Shown here: one piece after another, positions 1 through 9,199 of the stretch
Layout: each line of letters begins with the position of its first letter
Position numbering within the stretch: position 1 is the stretch's first letter
NCBI RefSeq assembly: GCF_016786325.1
Contig: NZ_JADWYU010000143.1
Span: 59,766-94,893, forward strand
Length of the DNA: 35,128 nucleotides
Direction: 5' to 3'
Source of the DNA: Frankia nepalensis
GTDB lineage: Bacteria > Actinomycetota > Actinomycetes > Frankiales > Frankiaceae
Position numbers and translations under genes: made by a program
The notes under the pieces: model-generated
The model's database searches: none
Seen by the model: only the letters and a program-made list of their open reading frames with translations
Told to the model about the DNA's origin: nothing

Positions 1-41
1 CCGCCGGGCCCGCCCCGCCCCCGCCACGACCGGCCCGGCGG
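1..41 (-). terminator. Stem-loop downstream of the EF-G gene
   Basis: Positions 1-10 (CCGCCGGGCC) pair perfectly with 32-41 (GGCCCGGCGG), leaving a 21-nt loop. The stem lies 33 nt past the stop codon of the leftward EF-G gene, where a factor-independent terminator of the GC-rich actinobacterial kind (no U tract) would sit. The base pairing is seen; the terminator role is inferred. Confidence 0.5.
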
Positions 42-73
42 CACGACGGTGCTTCGCCTGGTCCGTCGGGTTC

Positions 74-2167
74 CTAGCCGACGAACCTCGCCACGGCCTC
101 ACGGGTGACGTGAGCCGGGGCTTCGCCGTGACGGTCGAAGGGCATCGAATACGTCGCCCTGCCCTGGGTGCGGGAACGCAGGACACCGACGTAACCGAAC
201 ATCTCCGCCAGGGGAACGGCGGCCCAGACCATCCGGGCGCCGCGACGTTCGTCCAGGGCGCGGACGGTGCCCCGGCGGGCGACGAGGTCGCCGACGACGT
301 CACCCAGGTACTCCGGTGGCGTCACGACCTCGACGGACATCACCGGCTCGAGCAGCACCGGGCTGGCCTGGCGGACCGCGATCCTGAACGCCATGGCGGC
401 GGCGGCGCGGAACGCCAGGTCGGACGAGTCCTTCTCGTGGTACTGCCCGTCGACGAGCTCCACCCGAACCCCGACGACTGGATGGCCGGTCAGCACTCCG
501 GCCTGCATCGCGTCGCCGACGCCAGCCTCGACGGCCGGGATGTACTCCTTCGGCACCGCGCCCCCCGTGACGAGGTTGTGGAACTCGTACGTCGGATCGT
601 CCGGGCTGGAACGTGGCAGCGGCAGCAGGTTGAGGACGACCTTCGCATACTGCCCGCGCCCTCCGTCCTGTTTCTTGTGCATGTATGTCACCTGTTCCAC
701 GGCCCGGCCGATGGTCTCCCGGTACGACACCCGCGGGGCGCCGGTGGTGACCTCGACGCCGAACTCGGCGCGCATCCGCTCGACCAGTACCTGCAGGTGC
801 AGCTCGCCCATGCCGGACAGAATGGTCTGCCCGGTCTCCGGATCCCGGTGGGCCCGGAACGTCGGGTCCTCGGCGGCGAGATTCGCGATCGTCGCCGAGA
901 GCCCGTCGGCGTCGGCCTTGCTCCTGGGCTCGACCGCGACCGCGAGCACCGGTTCCGGGAACGTCATGGACTCCAGCAGCACCTGATGCGCCGGGTCGCA
1001 CAGGGTGTCGCCGGTCGTCGTGTGCCTGAGGCCCTGCACGGCGACGATCTCACCGGCTGTCGCCGTCGCCCGTTCGGTGCGGCGGTCGGCGTGCATCTGG
1101 TAGATCTTGCCGATCCTTTCCTTCCGGTCCCGGGTCGTGTTCATCACCTGAGTGCCTCCGGTCACCTGCCCGGAATAGAGCCTGAGATACGTGAGCCTGC
1201 CGAGGTGCCGGTCGACCTGCACCTTGAACGCGAGCGCGGTGAACGGCTGGTCCGGCGCGCACGGACGTTCCACGGCGGGCCGTCCGTCCAAGGTCGTGCC
1301 AGGTACCGGCGGTACGTCCAGCGGGCTCGGCAGGTAGTCGACGATCGCGTCCAGCAGTGGCTGCACCCCCTTGTTCTTGAACGCGGACCCGCACAGCACC
1401 GGGTTGGCCGCGCCGGAGATCGTGGCGCGGCGGATGCCGGCGTTGATCTCGGCGGCCGTCAGGTCGGCGCCGGCGAGATAGCGCTCCAGCACCGTGTCGT
1501 CCACCGCGGCCAGGGCCTCCAGCAGCTGTTCCCGGTGGTGGCGGGCCTCCTCCCGTAGCCGGGCCGGGATCTCGCCGACGACGAGGTCGTCGCCGGGCCA
1601 GGTCAGCGCGGTCATCTCCACCAGGTCGACGACGCCGGCGAAGTCCGGCCCGACGCCGATCGGCAACTGCGTCACCAGCGGGGTGACGCCGAGCCGGTCG
1701 ACCATCATCTCGACGCAGCGGAAGAGGTTGGCGCCGACCCGGTCCATCTTGTTGACGAAGCAGATGCGCGGTACGTGGTACCTGTCGGCCTGCCGCCACA
1801 CGTTCTCGGTCTGCGGTTCGACACCGGCGACCCCGTCGTAGGCGGTGACGCAGCCGTCGAGAACCCGCAGCGACCGTTCCACCTCCACGGTGAAATCCAC
1901 GTGGCCGGGGGTGTCGATGATCTGGATGGTGTGGTCACGCCATTCACAGCGGGTCGCCGCCGCGGTGATCGTGATGCCTCGGTCCCGTTCCTGCGCGGTG
2001 GTGTCCATGACCGTCGTGCCGTCGTGGACCTCGCCCATCTTGTGGGTGGTGCCGGTGTAGAACAGGATCCGCTCGGTCATGGTGGTCTTGCCGGCGTCGA
2101 TGTGGGCCATGATGCCGATGGTGCGAAGCCGTGCCAGGCCGGTGTGGTCGGTGCGTGCCGGTGTCAT
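74..2167 (-). CDS. fusA: Elongation factor G-type translational GTPase (solitary copy)
   Basis: The 697-residue product has the full EF-G layout and usual EF-G length. EF-G drives GTP-dependent tRNA-mRNA translocation on the ribosome and, with RRF, ribosome recycling. GTPase motifs are clear: AHIDAGKT (21-28), RGITIT (63-68), DTPGH (85-89), NKMD (139-142) and a GSAFKNKG G5 element; domain IV carries a [14 protein letters not shown] segment. The start is the ATG at 2165-2167 with GGGAGA upstream; the open frame continues further upstream but only as GC-rich shadow. It is not in a str operon (no rpsL, rpsG or tuf nearby), and in switch I the common MDWMEQE is MDTTAQE, so it may be a second EF-G (FusB/EF-G2-like) rather than the housekeeping one. 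Tetracycline ribosomal-protection proteins were considered, but the N-terminus is EF-G-like. Confidence 0.93.
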   Translation of the reverse strand: MTPARTDHTGLARLRTIGIMAHIDAGKTTMTERILFYTGTTHKMGEVHDGTTVMDTTAQERDRGITITAAATRCEWRDHTIQIIDTPGHVDFTVEVERSLRVLDGCVTAYDGVAGVEPQTENVWRQADRYHVPRICFVNKMDRVGANLFRCVEMMVDRLGVTPLVTQLPIGVGPDFAGVVDLVEMTALTWPGDDLVVGEIPARLREEARHHREQLLEALAAVDDTVLERYLAGADLTAAEINAGIRRATISGAANPVLCGSAFKNKGVQPLLDAIVDYLPSPLDVPPVPGTTLDGRPAVERPCAPDQPFTALAFKVQVDRHLGRLTYLRLYSGQVTGGTQVMNTTRDRKERIGKIYQMHADRRTERATATAGEIVAVQGLRHTTTGDTLCDPAHQVLLESMTFPEPVLAVAVEPRSKADADGLSATIANLAAEDPTFRAHRDPETGQTILSGMGELHLQVLVERMRAEFGVEVTTGAPRVSYRETIGRAVEQVTYMHKKQDGGRGQYAKVVLNLLPLPRSSPDDPTYEFHNLVTGGAVPKEYIPAVEAGVGDAMQAGVLTGHPVVGVRVELVDGQYHEKDSSDLAFRAAAAMAFRIAVRQASPVLLEPVMSVEVVTPPEYLGDVVGDLVARRGTVRALDERRGARMVWAAVPLAEMFGYVGVLRSRTQGRATYSMPFDRHGEAPAHVTREAVARFVG

Positions 2168-2245
2168 CGCGGGTTCTCCCAGAACGTGTTCGTGATCAAT
2201 GGACACGTGGGAGCCCGCGGTCAGGCGGACGGGACGCGGAAACCC

Positions 2246-2261
2246 CCCGGCCGAAGCCGGG
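2246..2261 (-). promoter_or_regulatory. UUCG tetraloop hairpin in the EF-G leader
   Basis: Read on the minus strand, this is CCCGGC-TTCG-GCCGGG: a perfect 6-bp stem closed by a C(UUCG)G tetraloop, one of the most stable RNA loops known. It lies about 80 nt upstream of the EF-G start codon, so it would be in the mRNA leader if transcription starts upstream of it. It may be an attenuator, a stabilising structure or the end of another transcript; the role is not shown by sequence. Confidence 0.35.
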
Positions 2262-2601
2262 ACGGGGCGCGCGTCGATACGGCGGTTGTGGCGAGACGCC
2301 GCCGGGCCTAACCGCGGGCGGCGATGGATGCCAGCGTGAACCGGTGCAGCATGCGCCCGACCGGCAGCGCGGCCCGACGGGCCGCGTCGCGGTGACGGGG
2401 GCGCGGGGCTGTCATCTCCGGTCTCCACTCCTCGCGGTTTCGCGTCATGCTAAGGGCGACAATCGACCATGTCGACCCGTTTTTTCGGGTTTGCCCGCAA
2501 GCCCGGCCGCCGGCGGGCCCGGCCGGGTCGTCACCGCCCCACGCGCACCGGAGCGACCACGGAACGGCCTCGCGGTTACGGCGTGCGCCGGGCCTCGGCC
2601 T

Positions 2602-2643
2602 TCCCCCGTCCCTGCCTCCCCCTTCAGGCGGCGGGAACGGGGA
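2602..2643 (-). terminator. Imperfect stem past the amidohydrolase stop
   Basis: About 13 base pairs form between 2602-2616 and 2630-2643 with three single-base bulges (C2607, T2613, A2636). It starts 26 nt beyond the stop of the leftward amidohydrolase gene. The pairing is imperfect, so the terminator call is tentative. Confidence 0.35.
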
Positions 2644-2668
2644 GCACGAGACCCGCCGGGCCAGGGTC

Positions 2669-3841
2669 TCAGGCGCCGATCAGTGCCTGCGCGTTGTCGT
2701 GCATCACCAGCTGGATCTCGGCGTCGGTGTAGCCGGCGGACTCGAGGTCCTTGGTGAACGCCAGCGGGTCGGCCAGGCCCTCGACGTGCGGCCAGTCGGA
2801 GCCCAGCAGGATCCGGTCGGCGCCGATCAGCGTCTTGAGCTCGTCGAGGTCGTTCTCGTGGAACGGCGAGACCCACACCTGCCGGCGGAACGTCTCACGC
2901 GGGTCCTCGGCCCACGCCGCCGGGTTCTGCACGAACGACTTCTTCAGCCGCTTGAACAGCGGGGTCACCCAGTCCGAGCCGGTCTCGATCGCCGCGAACC
3001 GCAGGTTCGGATGGCGGCGCAGGGTGCCCTGCGCCAGCAGCGCCGCGAACGTGTCGGCGACCCCCGTCGCCGACAGCAGGGCGCGCAACGGGGTCATCCG
3101 GAACGCCTCGGTCTCGTCGCTCTCGCTCCACCAGCCGATCAGCTCCGCGTACACGTCGTCGCCGCCGTGGTAGGCGCACACCACGCCCGACTCGTTCGCC
3201 AACGCCCAGAACTCGTCGAACATCCGGTCCGCCGGCGACTTCAGGCCCTGCTCGGTGAGCACCGGCCCGGCGCGCATCACCAGAATGCGCGCACCCCGGT
3301 CCAGCGCCCAGCGCAGCTCGGTGACCGCCGCGGCCGGGTCCGACAGCGACACGTACGGCGCCGCGAAGATCTTGTTCTGGTAGGCGAACCCCCAGTCCTC
3401 GTCGAGCCACCGGTTGAACGCCCGAAACGCCGCCCGCGCCGCCGGCAGGTCGTCCTTCAGCGCCCGCTCCATGCCGACACCCAGCGTCGGGAAGAAGAAC
3501 GCCCCGTCCAGCCCCAGCTCGTCCATCACCCGCAGCCGCGCGTCCCGGTTCTGGTACTCGGGCCGCGGGGGCGCCAGCTCGCCGAACAACTTGACCACCG
3601 GGCCGCCGACCTCACCCCGGAAGTACTGCTCCAACGCACCCGGCTTGGCCAGCGCGGAGAACGTCGGGTTCGGCAGGAACCGGTTCACCTTGCCGCCGAC
3701 CAGCAGCCGCGTCCTGCCGTCCACCTGCGCCCACTGCATGCAGCGCCTGGCGAACTCGGGCTCGATATGACGGGTGAACGCGTCCAACGTCTCGTAGTAG
3801 TGATTGTCCGCGTCGAAGGCACGCAGCCCTGCCACCACCAT
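2669..3841 (-). CDS. Amidohydrolase_2 (ACMSD-like TIM-barrel) family protein
   Basis: The 390-residue protein belongs to the metal-dependent amidohydrolase_2 family, which includes 2-amino-3-carboxymuconate-6-semialdehyde decarboxylase and related hydrolases/decarboxylases acting on aromatic breakdown products. Visible family marks are the N-terminal FDADNHYYE (the metal-site D-x-H region), AYHGG in the middle and GSDWPH near residue 335, the late Asp/His site. The substrate cannot be told; close relatives in mycobacteria and other actinomycetes are usually annotated only as amidohydrolases. The ATG at 3839-3841 is preceded by GAGGAG at good spacing. It lies downstream of, and in the same direction as, an IclR regulator gene, but a strong stem at 4031-4052 separates them, so it probably has its own promoter in 3842-4030. 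Confidence 0.85.
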   Translation of the reverse strand: MVVAGLRAFDADNHYYETLDAFTRHIEPEFARRCMQWAQVDGRTRLLVGGKVNRFLPNPTFSALAKPGALEQYFRGEVGGPVVKLFGELAPPRPEYQNRDARLRVMDELGLDGAFFFPTLGVGMERALKDDLPAARAAFRAFNRWLDEDWGFAYQNKIFAAPYVSLSDPAAAVTELRWALDRGARILVMRAGPVLTEQGLKSPADRMFDEFWALANESGVVCAYHGGDDVYAELIGWWSESDETEAFRMTPLRALLSATGVADTFAALLAQGTLRRHPNLRFAAIETGSDWVTPLFKRLKKSFVQNPAAWAEDPRETFRRQVWVSPFHENDLDELKTLIGADRILLGSDWPHVEGLADPLAFTKDLESAGYTDAEIQLVMHDNAQALIGA

Positions 3842-4030
3842 GCCAGCTCCTCATCCCACGTCGCCGTGCCGCCTGTCGAAGGAGCGCAGCTCCCCTCATC
3901 CCAAAACCTAGAATCAGGTTTCAAGAACGTCAAGCGATAGGAATGCCTCAGCCGCAGGCATGCCCGCTCACGGCGTCGACCGGGTGCAATCGCGTTCTAG
4001 TTCTTCCTGACCCGCGGTCCACCTCGCGAA

Positions 4031-4052
4031 CCCCGGCCGCGCAAGGCCGGGG
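4031..4052 (-). terminator. Perfect stem-loop after the IclR gene
   Basis: CCCCGGCC (4031-4038) pairs perfectly with GGCCGGGG (4045-4052) around a 6-nt loop, 17 nt past the IclR stop codon. A further 6-bp stem (4056-4061 with 4066-4071) overlaps the stop itself. Together they look like a terminator isolating the IclR gene from the amidohydrolase gene. Confidence 0.55.
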
Positions 4053-4069
4053 CGCGAGCGCCACCGCGC

Positions 4070-5050
4070 TCAGGGCTGGCGCGAGGCCGGCGGACGGCCG
4101 TGGGTCGCGGCGGTCAGGGCGTCGGCGGCGCGGCGCACGCGTTCCCCGAGTGCGAGGATCTCGGCGCCGGCGCGCGCGGGCATTCCGTCGCCGGCCGCGC
4201 AGACCAGGCACAGGATGACGACGACCGTGCCGTCGGAGTCGAAGACCGGGGCGTTGACCGCGGACGCGCGGTAGCCGGCGGCCGGGTCGATCGTCGCCGG
4301 CAGGGTGTCCGCCAGGTCGAACATGCCGCCGATCTCGCCGATCACCCGCCGAAGCGTCGCGGCCTGCTCCGCGTGGCGCTGGTCCTCGCCGAGCTCGGCG
4401 GCCAGCGTGCCGAGCCGCTCGCGCATCCGGTTCTCGACCTCGAGCGCCCAGCCGCGCGAGCGGACGCCGGCCAGGCCCGGCGTCACCCGGGCCAGCGCGT
4501 CCGGTGGCCGGTCCGGCCCGAGCCGCGCCAGCCACCGCTCGACGGCGGCGTCATCCGCCCAGGCGACGCAGACCGCGCCGAGCGGTGGCTGGGGAGATAT
4601 CCGCTGGCCCAGGCGCAGGCCGTTGTAGGCGGTGAGCGCATGCTCGGCCGCGGGGCCGGCCGCGCCCCGCGCCGCCGGCCGGCCGATCTCCGCGACGAGC
4701 AGGTCGTCGTGCTCTCCCGGGATGGCGCCGGCGACCAGCGCGAGACACATCAGCCCGGTGGCCTCGGCGATCTCGCGCACGACCGGCCGGGCGGCCTCCA
4801 CCACCGGGTGGCCGCGGGCCGCCGCGCGGCCGGCCGCGACGAGCGCGGGGCCCAGCCGGTAGGTGTGCCGGCGCGGATGGCGCAGCAGCCAGCCGCGGCG
4901 CGCGAGCGCGACCACCATCGGATGGATGGTCGCCTTGTCGACGCCGACGGCGCGGGCGATGTCGGCCAGCGTGTAGCCGTCGCCGGGACGGGCCGCGAGC
5001 AGGTCCACCAGGTCGAGGAGCCGCTCGGTCTGCGGTGAGGGTCTGGTCAT
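4070..5050 (-). CDS. IclR-family transcriptional regulator
   Basis: The 326-residue protein has an N-terminal winged helix (about 8-65), with recognition region LADIARAVGVDKATIHPMVV, then a long C-terminal ligand-sensing domain with the IclR pattern of a conserved effector pocket. IclR proteins bind as dimers and usually control a neighbouring catabolic operon in response to its substrate. It is divergent from the SDR/MDR/ThDP gene set, with 166 bp between the two start codons, so those genes are the likely targets. The chosen ATG is at 5048-5050; an in-frame ATG at 5090-5092 would add 14 residues and cannot be excluded. It is somewhat longer than the typical 250-280 residues, partly from Ala/Gly/Arg-rich stretches around residues 70-150. 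Confidence 0.88.
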   Translation of the reverse strand: MTRPSPQTERLLDLVDLLAARPGDGYTLADIARAVGVDKATIHPMVVALARRGWLLRHPRRHTYRLGPALVAAGRAAARGHPVVEAARPVVREIAEATGLMCLALVAGAIPGEHDDLLVAEIGRPAARGAAGPAAEHALTAYNGLRLGQRISPQPPLGAVCVAWADDAAVERWLARLGPDRPPDALARVTPGLAGVRSRGWALEVENRMRERLGTLAAELGEDQRHAEQAATLRRVIGEIGGMFDLADTLPATIDPAAGYRASAVNAPVFDSDGTVVVILCLVCAAGDGMPARAGAEILALGERVRRAADALTAATHGRPPASRQP

Positions 5051-5088
5051 GGCGCCCCGACGATAACCGACCCACCCGCCAGGCGTTT

Positions 5089-5160
5089 GCATAATGCCAC
5101 CGTTGATTTGGGCATCGCATCCTGCGAGGGTCAAACGACGGGCAGGTCCGGTTCGACCGG
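5089..5160. promoter_or_regulatory. Two short palindromes between the IclR and SDR genes
   Basis: In the divergent intergenic region, GCAT-A-ATGC (5089-5097) and CCGGT-TCG-ACCGG (5148-5160) are perfect odd-centred inverted repeats. IclR regulators bind short palindromes in such positions, so either could be the operator. The symmetry is seen; binding is inferred, and short palindromes are common in GC-rich DNA. Confidence 0.3.
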
Positions 5161-5216
5161 CGCGGGATCCCCGCGGTGCCCACCACGTCAGTCCGCCACT
5201 CACCGAGGAGACGCCG

Positions 5217-6089
5217 ATGGCAGCCGCGGCGCGCGATGCCTCTGACCGCTTACCGTCGTCGGCCGGCCTGGAGGTGCCCAGCGCGACGCCGCCGGGCCAG
5301 GTGGGTGTCGTCACCGGAGCCGCGAACGGCATCGGGCGGGCCGTCGCGCGGCACTTCGTCGCCCAGGGCTGGCGGGTCGTCGGCGGCGACGTCGACGAGG
5401 CGGGCCTTGCCGCGCTTACGGCCGAGCTCGGCCCAGACGCCTTCGCCGCGGCTCGCTGCGACGTGACCGTCGAGGACGACGTGGCCTCGCTCGTCGACCT
5501 GGCCGGCTCCCGGTTCGGCCGCCTGGACGCCGTGGTCGCCAACGCCGGAGGCGGCTCGAACGCGCAGATAGCCGACCACGACTTCGCCGAGTGGCGACGG
5601 GTCGTTGACCTGTGCCTGCACGGCGCGTTCCTGACCGTCAAGCACGCCGCCCGCGCCCTGCGCGACGCCGGCCATGGCGGCGCGATCGTCACGCTCGCGA
5701 GCCTCAACGCCGTGCAGCCCGGCCGCGGCATGGGCGCCTACTGCGCCGCCAAGGCCGGCGTCGTCGCCCTGACCGAGGTCGCGGCCCTCGAACTCGGCCG
5801 CCACGGCATCCGGGTGAACGCGGTGGCGCCCGGCCTGGTCCGGACCGCGGCCACCGGCCCCATGTGGAGCCTGCCGGGCCTCGTCGAGGAGTTCGTCGAC
5901 AACACCCCGCTCGGCCGCTTCGCCGAGCCGGAAGAGGTCGCGAGCCTCGTCTACTTCCTCGCCTCCGACCAGGCGTCGTTCGTCAGCGGCGGCCTGTACG
6001 GCGTCGACGGCGGCGCGCGGACCAGGCGCTACCCCGACATGATCGCCGCGATCGAACGGCTCACGGCGCCAGGCCCCGCCATGTCCTGA
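5217..6089 (+). CDS. Classical short-chain dehydrogenase/reductase
   Basis: The 290-residue protein is a classical SDR. It has the cofactor loop TGAANGIG, NAG at the end of beta-4, a catalytic Ser in LASLNAV and the YxxxK pair in AYCAAK, followed by the PG turn. The Asp in GGDVDEAG at the end of beta-2 points to NAD(H) rather than NADP(H). SDRs of this type oxidise a secondary alcohol or reduce a ketone; the substrate here is unknown. The ATG at 5217 has GAGGAG seven nucleotides upstream; earlier in-frame starts lack this. The first 27 residues before the Rossmann fold are an unusual low-complexity extension. It is first in a rightward set with an MDR dehydrogenase and a ThDP enzyme and divergent from an IclR regulator, fitting a catabolic pathway. 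Confidence 0.92.
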   Translation: MAAAARDASDRLPSSAGLEVPSATPPGQVGVVTGAANGIGRAVARHFVAQGWRVVGGDVDEAGLAALTAELGPDAFAAARCDVTVEDDVASLVDLAGSRFGRLDAVVANAGGGSNAQIADHDFAEWRRVVDLCLHGAFLTVKHAARALRDAGHGGAIVTLASLNAVQPGRGMGAYCAAKAGVVALTEVAALELGRHGIRVNAVAPGLVRTAATGPMWSLPGLVEEFVDNTPLGRFAEPEEVASLVYFLASDQASFVSGGLYGVDGGARTRRYPDMIAAIERLTAPGPAMS

Positions 6090-6277
6090 CTCCGGGAGTT
6101 CCGGGGCGCCAGGTCCTGACCCCGGAAAGCTCGGGCCGCGCCCACCTCTGGCCTGCCACTGCCGGCGCGGGACCGCCGTCCGCCGGCGCGCGCTCCCTGG
6201 CCGGGCGTCTCCGGACCCGCCGCCCTACCGCCTTCCCTCGCCGCCTTCCGCGGGCGCCCTTTCGTGGAGTGCTACCG

Positions 6278-7273
6278 ATGCGTGTCGCCGCTCTCACCGC
6301 CGATCACCACTTCGAGGTCGTCACCGTGGACGACCCGACCCCCGGCCCGGACGAACTCGTCGTGGCGGTCGGGGCCTGCGGCATCTGCGGGTCCGACCTC
6401 AAGTCGTACTCCGCGCTGCCGGCGGGCTCGGTGCTCGGCCACGAGTTCTGCGGCGAGGTGGTCGCCGCCGGCACACGGGCACGCGAGACCTGGCGCGAGG
6501 GCCAGTTCGTCGCCGCGATGCCGGTACGCGCCTGCGGGCGCTGCCGCTGGTGCCTGGCCGACGAGCCGGCCCACTGCGAACGGGCTGACCTGCTCGGCGT
6601 CGGCGGCGCCGCCGGCGCGTTCGCCGAGCTGGTCCGGGTCGACGCCAACCTCGCGGTGGCACTCCCGACGTCCGTCGGCGACGTCGGCGCCGCCGTCGAA
6701 CCGCTCGCCGTCGGGCTGCACGCCGCCGTCACGGCCGGGATCCGGCCGGGAGACCGGGTCCTCGTCCTGGGCGGTGGTTCGGTCGGCACGGCCGTCACCG
6801 TCTGGGCCCGCAGGCTCGGCGCCGTCGAGGTCGTCGTGAGCGACCCGGCCGCGCCGCGCCGGGACGGCGCCGCCGCGTTCGGCGCGACCGGGACGCACGA
6901 CCCGGCGGACGGGGCGCCGCCCACGGGCTTCGACGTGGTCGTCGAGTGCGTCGGCGCGCCGAACCTGATCCAGACGGCCCTCGACGCCGCCGCGGTGCAC
7001 GGCCGGGTGGTGGTGGCCGGCGTATGCATGAAGCCAGACCCGATCCTTCCCCTCACCGCCCTGCTCAAGGAGCTTGAGGTGCGGTTCGCCGTCTACTACC
7101 GGCGCGGCGAGTTCCGCGCCGCGGCCGCGCTGGTCGCCAGCGGGCAGCTCGACCCCGACGCGCTGCGCGCCACCGCCGTCGGCCTCGACGGCCTCGACGC
7201 CGCCTTCGCCCGCCTGCTGTCGGGCGACGCGGGCCGCAAGGTCGTCGTCAGACCGTCGGCGTCTCCCGCGTGA
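6278..7273 (+). CDS. Zinc-dependent medium-chain alcohol dehydrogenase (MDR)
   Basis: The 331-residue protein is of the sorbitol/threonine dehydrogenase branch of the MDR superfamily. It has the catalytic zinc Cys in CGICGSD, GHEFCGEVV, and the structural-zinc cluster of four Cys in RACGRCRWC...HC (around residues 89-104). The Rossmann loop LGGGSVG is followed by VVVSDP, whose Asp suggests NAD. It likely oxidises a secondary alcohol or polyol of unknown identity. The ATG at 6278 has GGAG eight bases upstream; the long upstream open frame overlaps the SDR gene and is not used. It lies 188 bp after the SDR gene and 201 bp before the ThDP enzyme, gaps large enough for separate promoters, though all three share direction and probable pathway. 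Confidence 0.92.
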   Translation: MRVAALTADHHFEVVTVDDPTPGPDELVVAVGACGICGSDLKSYSALPAGSVLGHEFCGEVVAAGTRARETWREGQFVAAMPVRACGRCRWCLADEPAHCERADLLGVGGAAGAFAELVRVDANLAVALPTSVGDVGAAVEPLAVGLHAAVTAGIRPGDRVLVLGGGSVGTAVTVWARRLGAVEVVVSDPAAPRRDGAAAFGATGTHDPADGAPPTGFDVVVECVGAPNLIQTALDAAAVHGRVVVAGVCMKPDPILPLTALLKELEVRFAVYYRRGEFRAAAALVASGQLDPDALRATAVGLDGLDAAFARLLSGDAGRKVVVRPSASPA

Positions 7274-7474
7274 CCGGCCTGCCCACCTGACCGGCCCACC
7301 GCGCGAGCCGTTTCCTCCGGCAGACCTCCGCGCCCCGTCAGGAGCCGGCCCCCGCGTCGTCCTCGGCCGGAACGACCATCGCGCCACGCCACGCCACGCC
7401 GCGCCGCGCATACCCAGCCCCGCCGGTCGTGGCGCGGCCAGCCGGCACCGCCAGCAGTCAGATAGGAGAAGCCC

Positions 7475-9199
7475 GTGGGCATGATCACCGGTGGCGAGCT
7501 GGTCGCCCGTACCCTCGTCGACCTGGGGGTGACGCACGCCTTCGGCGTCCACGGCGGCCACCTCGACCCGCTGCTGACCGCGCTCGACCGGCTCGGCGTC
7601 ACTCTCGTCGACACCCGGCACGAGGCGGCCGCCGGCAACGCCGCCGAGGGTTACGCCCGCGCGACCGGCGGCCTCGGCGTCGCCTTCGCCACCTCCGGCC
7701 CCGGCTTCACCAACGCCTACGCCGCGCTCGCCAACGCCTTCATCGACCGGATCCCGGTCCTGCTGCTCACCAGCTCGCCGCCGCTGCGCGAGGCGGAACT
7801 CAACGTCCTCCAAGGCGGCCTCGACCAGGTCGCGGCCGCCCGCACGGTCGCCAAGTGGGCGCACCGGGCCACGACCGCCGCGCGTCTGCCCGACCTGGTC
7901 GCCCTCGCCGTGCGGCACGCGACCACCGGCGTGCCCGGCCCGGCCGTGCTCGACATCCCGATCGACGTCATGTACCGGCAGATCGACGAGGCGGTCGCGA
8001 CGAAGCCGTCGCTGACGATGCCGACGCCGCCCGCCCCGGCCCGCGCGGCCGTCCGGCGGATGGTGGAGCTGTTGCGCGCGTCGCGCCGGCCCGTGTTCAT
8101 CCTCGGCGGTGGCGCCGCGCTCAGCCCGGGCACCCGCCCGGCGCTGGAGGCGCTGCTCGACCGGGTGCGCTTCCCGGTGGTCACGACGTCCTGGGGCCAT
8201 GGGCAGCTCTCCCCTGGCCATCCGTGCGCCCTGGGCGGGTCCGGCGCGCTCGCGGCGCTGCCGTTCCTCGCCGAACGCCCCGACCTGTTCGTGCTCCTGG
8301 GCGCGCGGCGCGGCATCTCGCTCGGCGCCCGGACCGGCTCGATGATCCCGCCGGGCACGCCGGTCATCCACGTCGACGTCGACGGGGTGGAACCGGGCCG
8401 CGTCGGTGAGGTCGAGCTGTCGGTGGTCGCCGACGTCGGCGAGACGATCCACGCCCTGGCCACCGTCGCCGACGAACTGCCCGGCTGGGACGCCTGGAAC
8501 GCCGCCACCCGGGCCGCCGTCGGCGCGCACGCGATGATGTTCGCCGACGCGCCCACGGTCACGCCCAGCGGGCGGCTGCATCCCTACCACGTGGCCCGGG
8601 AGCTGACCGGCGCGCTCGAGGACGACGCGGTCGTCGTCTTCGACGGCGGCGAGACCGCCGGCTGGATCAGCTTCTTCGCCCGCGCCCACCGGCCGCGGTC
8701 CTGGTTCGGCCTCGGCATGATGGGCGGCCTCGGCGTCGGCCAGGGCTTCGCGATCGGCGCGCAGTGCGCCCGCCCCGGCGCCCAGGTCGTGCTCGTCACC
8801 GGCGACGGCGGCGTCGGCTTCCACCTCCAGGAGTTCGACACGATGGCCCGCCACCAGCTGCCCGTGACGACGGTCGTCTACAACAACCTGTCCTGGGGCA
8901 TGTCGCTGCACGGCCAGCAGGCCATCTACGGCGAGAAGACCAGCGTCGCCGTCGAGCTCCCCGACACCCGCTACGACCACATCGCCGCGGCCATGGGCCT
9001 GCACGCCGAACGCGTCACCGACCTCGACCAGGTCGGGCCGGCCCTGCGACGGGCACGGGAGAGCGGCCGGTCCGCCTGCCTCGACGTCACCATCGCCCCC
9101 GACGTCATCCACCCGATGATGGCGCCCCTGACCGCCGACCTCCCCGACGGCGCGATCCGCGTCCCCTACTACGAGGCGATCCCGGCCGGCGAGGGGTGA
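7475..9199 (+). CDS. ThDP-dependent enzyme (acetolactate synthase / 2-hydroxyacyl-CoA lyase-like)
   Basis: The 574-residue protein has the three-domain thiamine-diphosphate fold. The N-terminal Pyr domain carries the catalytic Glu50 in RHEAAAGNAAEGYAR, a central domain follows (about 190-330), and the PP domain carries the Mg/ThDP signature GDGG (443-446) with NN at 470-471. Such enzymes make or break carbon-carbon bonds next to a carbonyl. The stretch around LDQVAAARTVAKWAHRA recalls oxalyl-CoA decarboxylase and 2-hydroxyacyl-CoA lyase as much as acetolactate synthase, and there is no small regulatory subunit gene nearby, so biosynthetic acetolactate synthase is unlikely. GTG 7475 is chosen because AGGAG ends six bases upstream; ATG 7481 is possible. 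With the upstream SDR and MDR it suggests stepwise oxidation followed by cleavage of a hydroxyketone or hydroxyacyl compound. Confidence 0.88.
   Translation: MGMITGGELVARTLVDLGVTHAFGVHGGHLDPLLTALDRLGVTLVDTRHEAAAGNAAEGYARATGGLGVAFATSGPGFTNAYAALANAFIDRIPVLLLTSSPPLREAELNVLQGGLDQVAAARTVAKWAHRATTAARLPDLVALAVRHATTGVPGPAVLDIPIDVMYRQIDEAVATKPSLTMPTPPAPARAAVRRMVELLRASRRPVFILGGGAALSPGTRPALEALLDRVRFPVVTTSWGHGQLSPGHPCALGGSGALAALPFLAERPDLFVLLGARRGISLGARTGSMIPPGTPVIHVDVDGVEPGRVGEVELSVVADVGETIHALATVADELPGWDAWNAATRAAVGAHAMMFADAPTVTPSGRLHPYHVARELTGALEDDAVVVFDGGETAGWISFFARAHRPRSWFGLGMMGGLGVGQGFAIGAQCARPGAQVVLVTGDGGVGFHLQEFDTMARHQLPVTTVVYNNLSWGMSLHGQQAIYGEKTSVAVELPDTRYDHIAAAMGLHAERVTDLDQVGPALRRARESGRSACLDVTIAPDVIHPMMAPLTADLPDGAIRVPYYEAIPAGEG

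Larger units (their letters stand above)
2168..2668. other. Non-coding gap: EF-G leader and amidohydrolase 3' region
   Basis: No convincing gene lies here. It holds the 5' leader of the EF-G gene (reading leftward) and, nearer 2600, GC-rich stems past the amidohydrolase stop. A GC-rich 7-bp stem (2502-2508 with 2521-2527) and a weak 5-bp hairpin with a T6 loop (2475-2490) are present. Open frames crossing this gap have no ribosome-binding site and no recognisable protein. Confidence 0.6.

Noticed and set aside
2475-2490. ACCCG-T6-CGGGT as a rho-independent terminator
   Set aside because: The T run is in the loop and not after the stem, the stem is only 5 bp, and it is far from either flanking gene's stop.
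2447-3940. A 497-codon plus-strand frame across the amidohydrolase gene
   Set aside because: It is the complement of a well-supported family protein and shows only Arg/Pro/Gln-rich shadow sequence.
6083-6124. Near-duplicate of GTCCTGACTCCGG after the SDR stop
   Set aside because: Only two short imperfect copies in GC-rich DNA; too weak to interpret.
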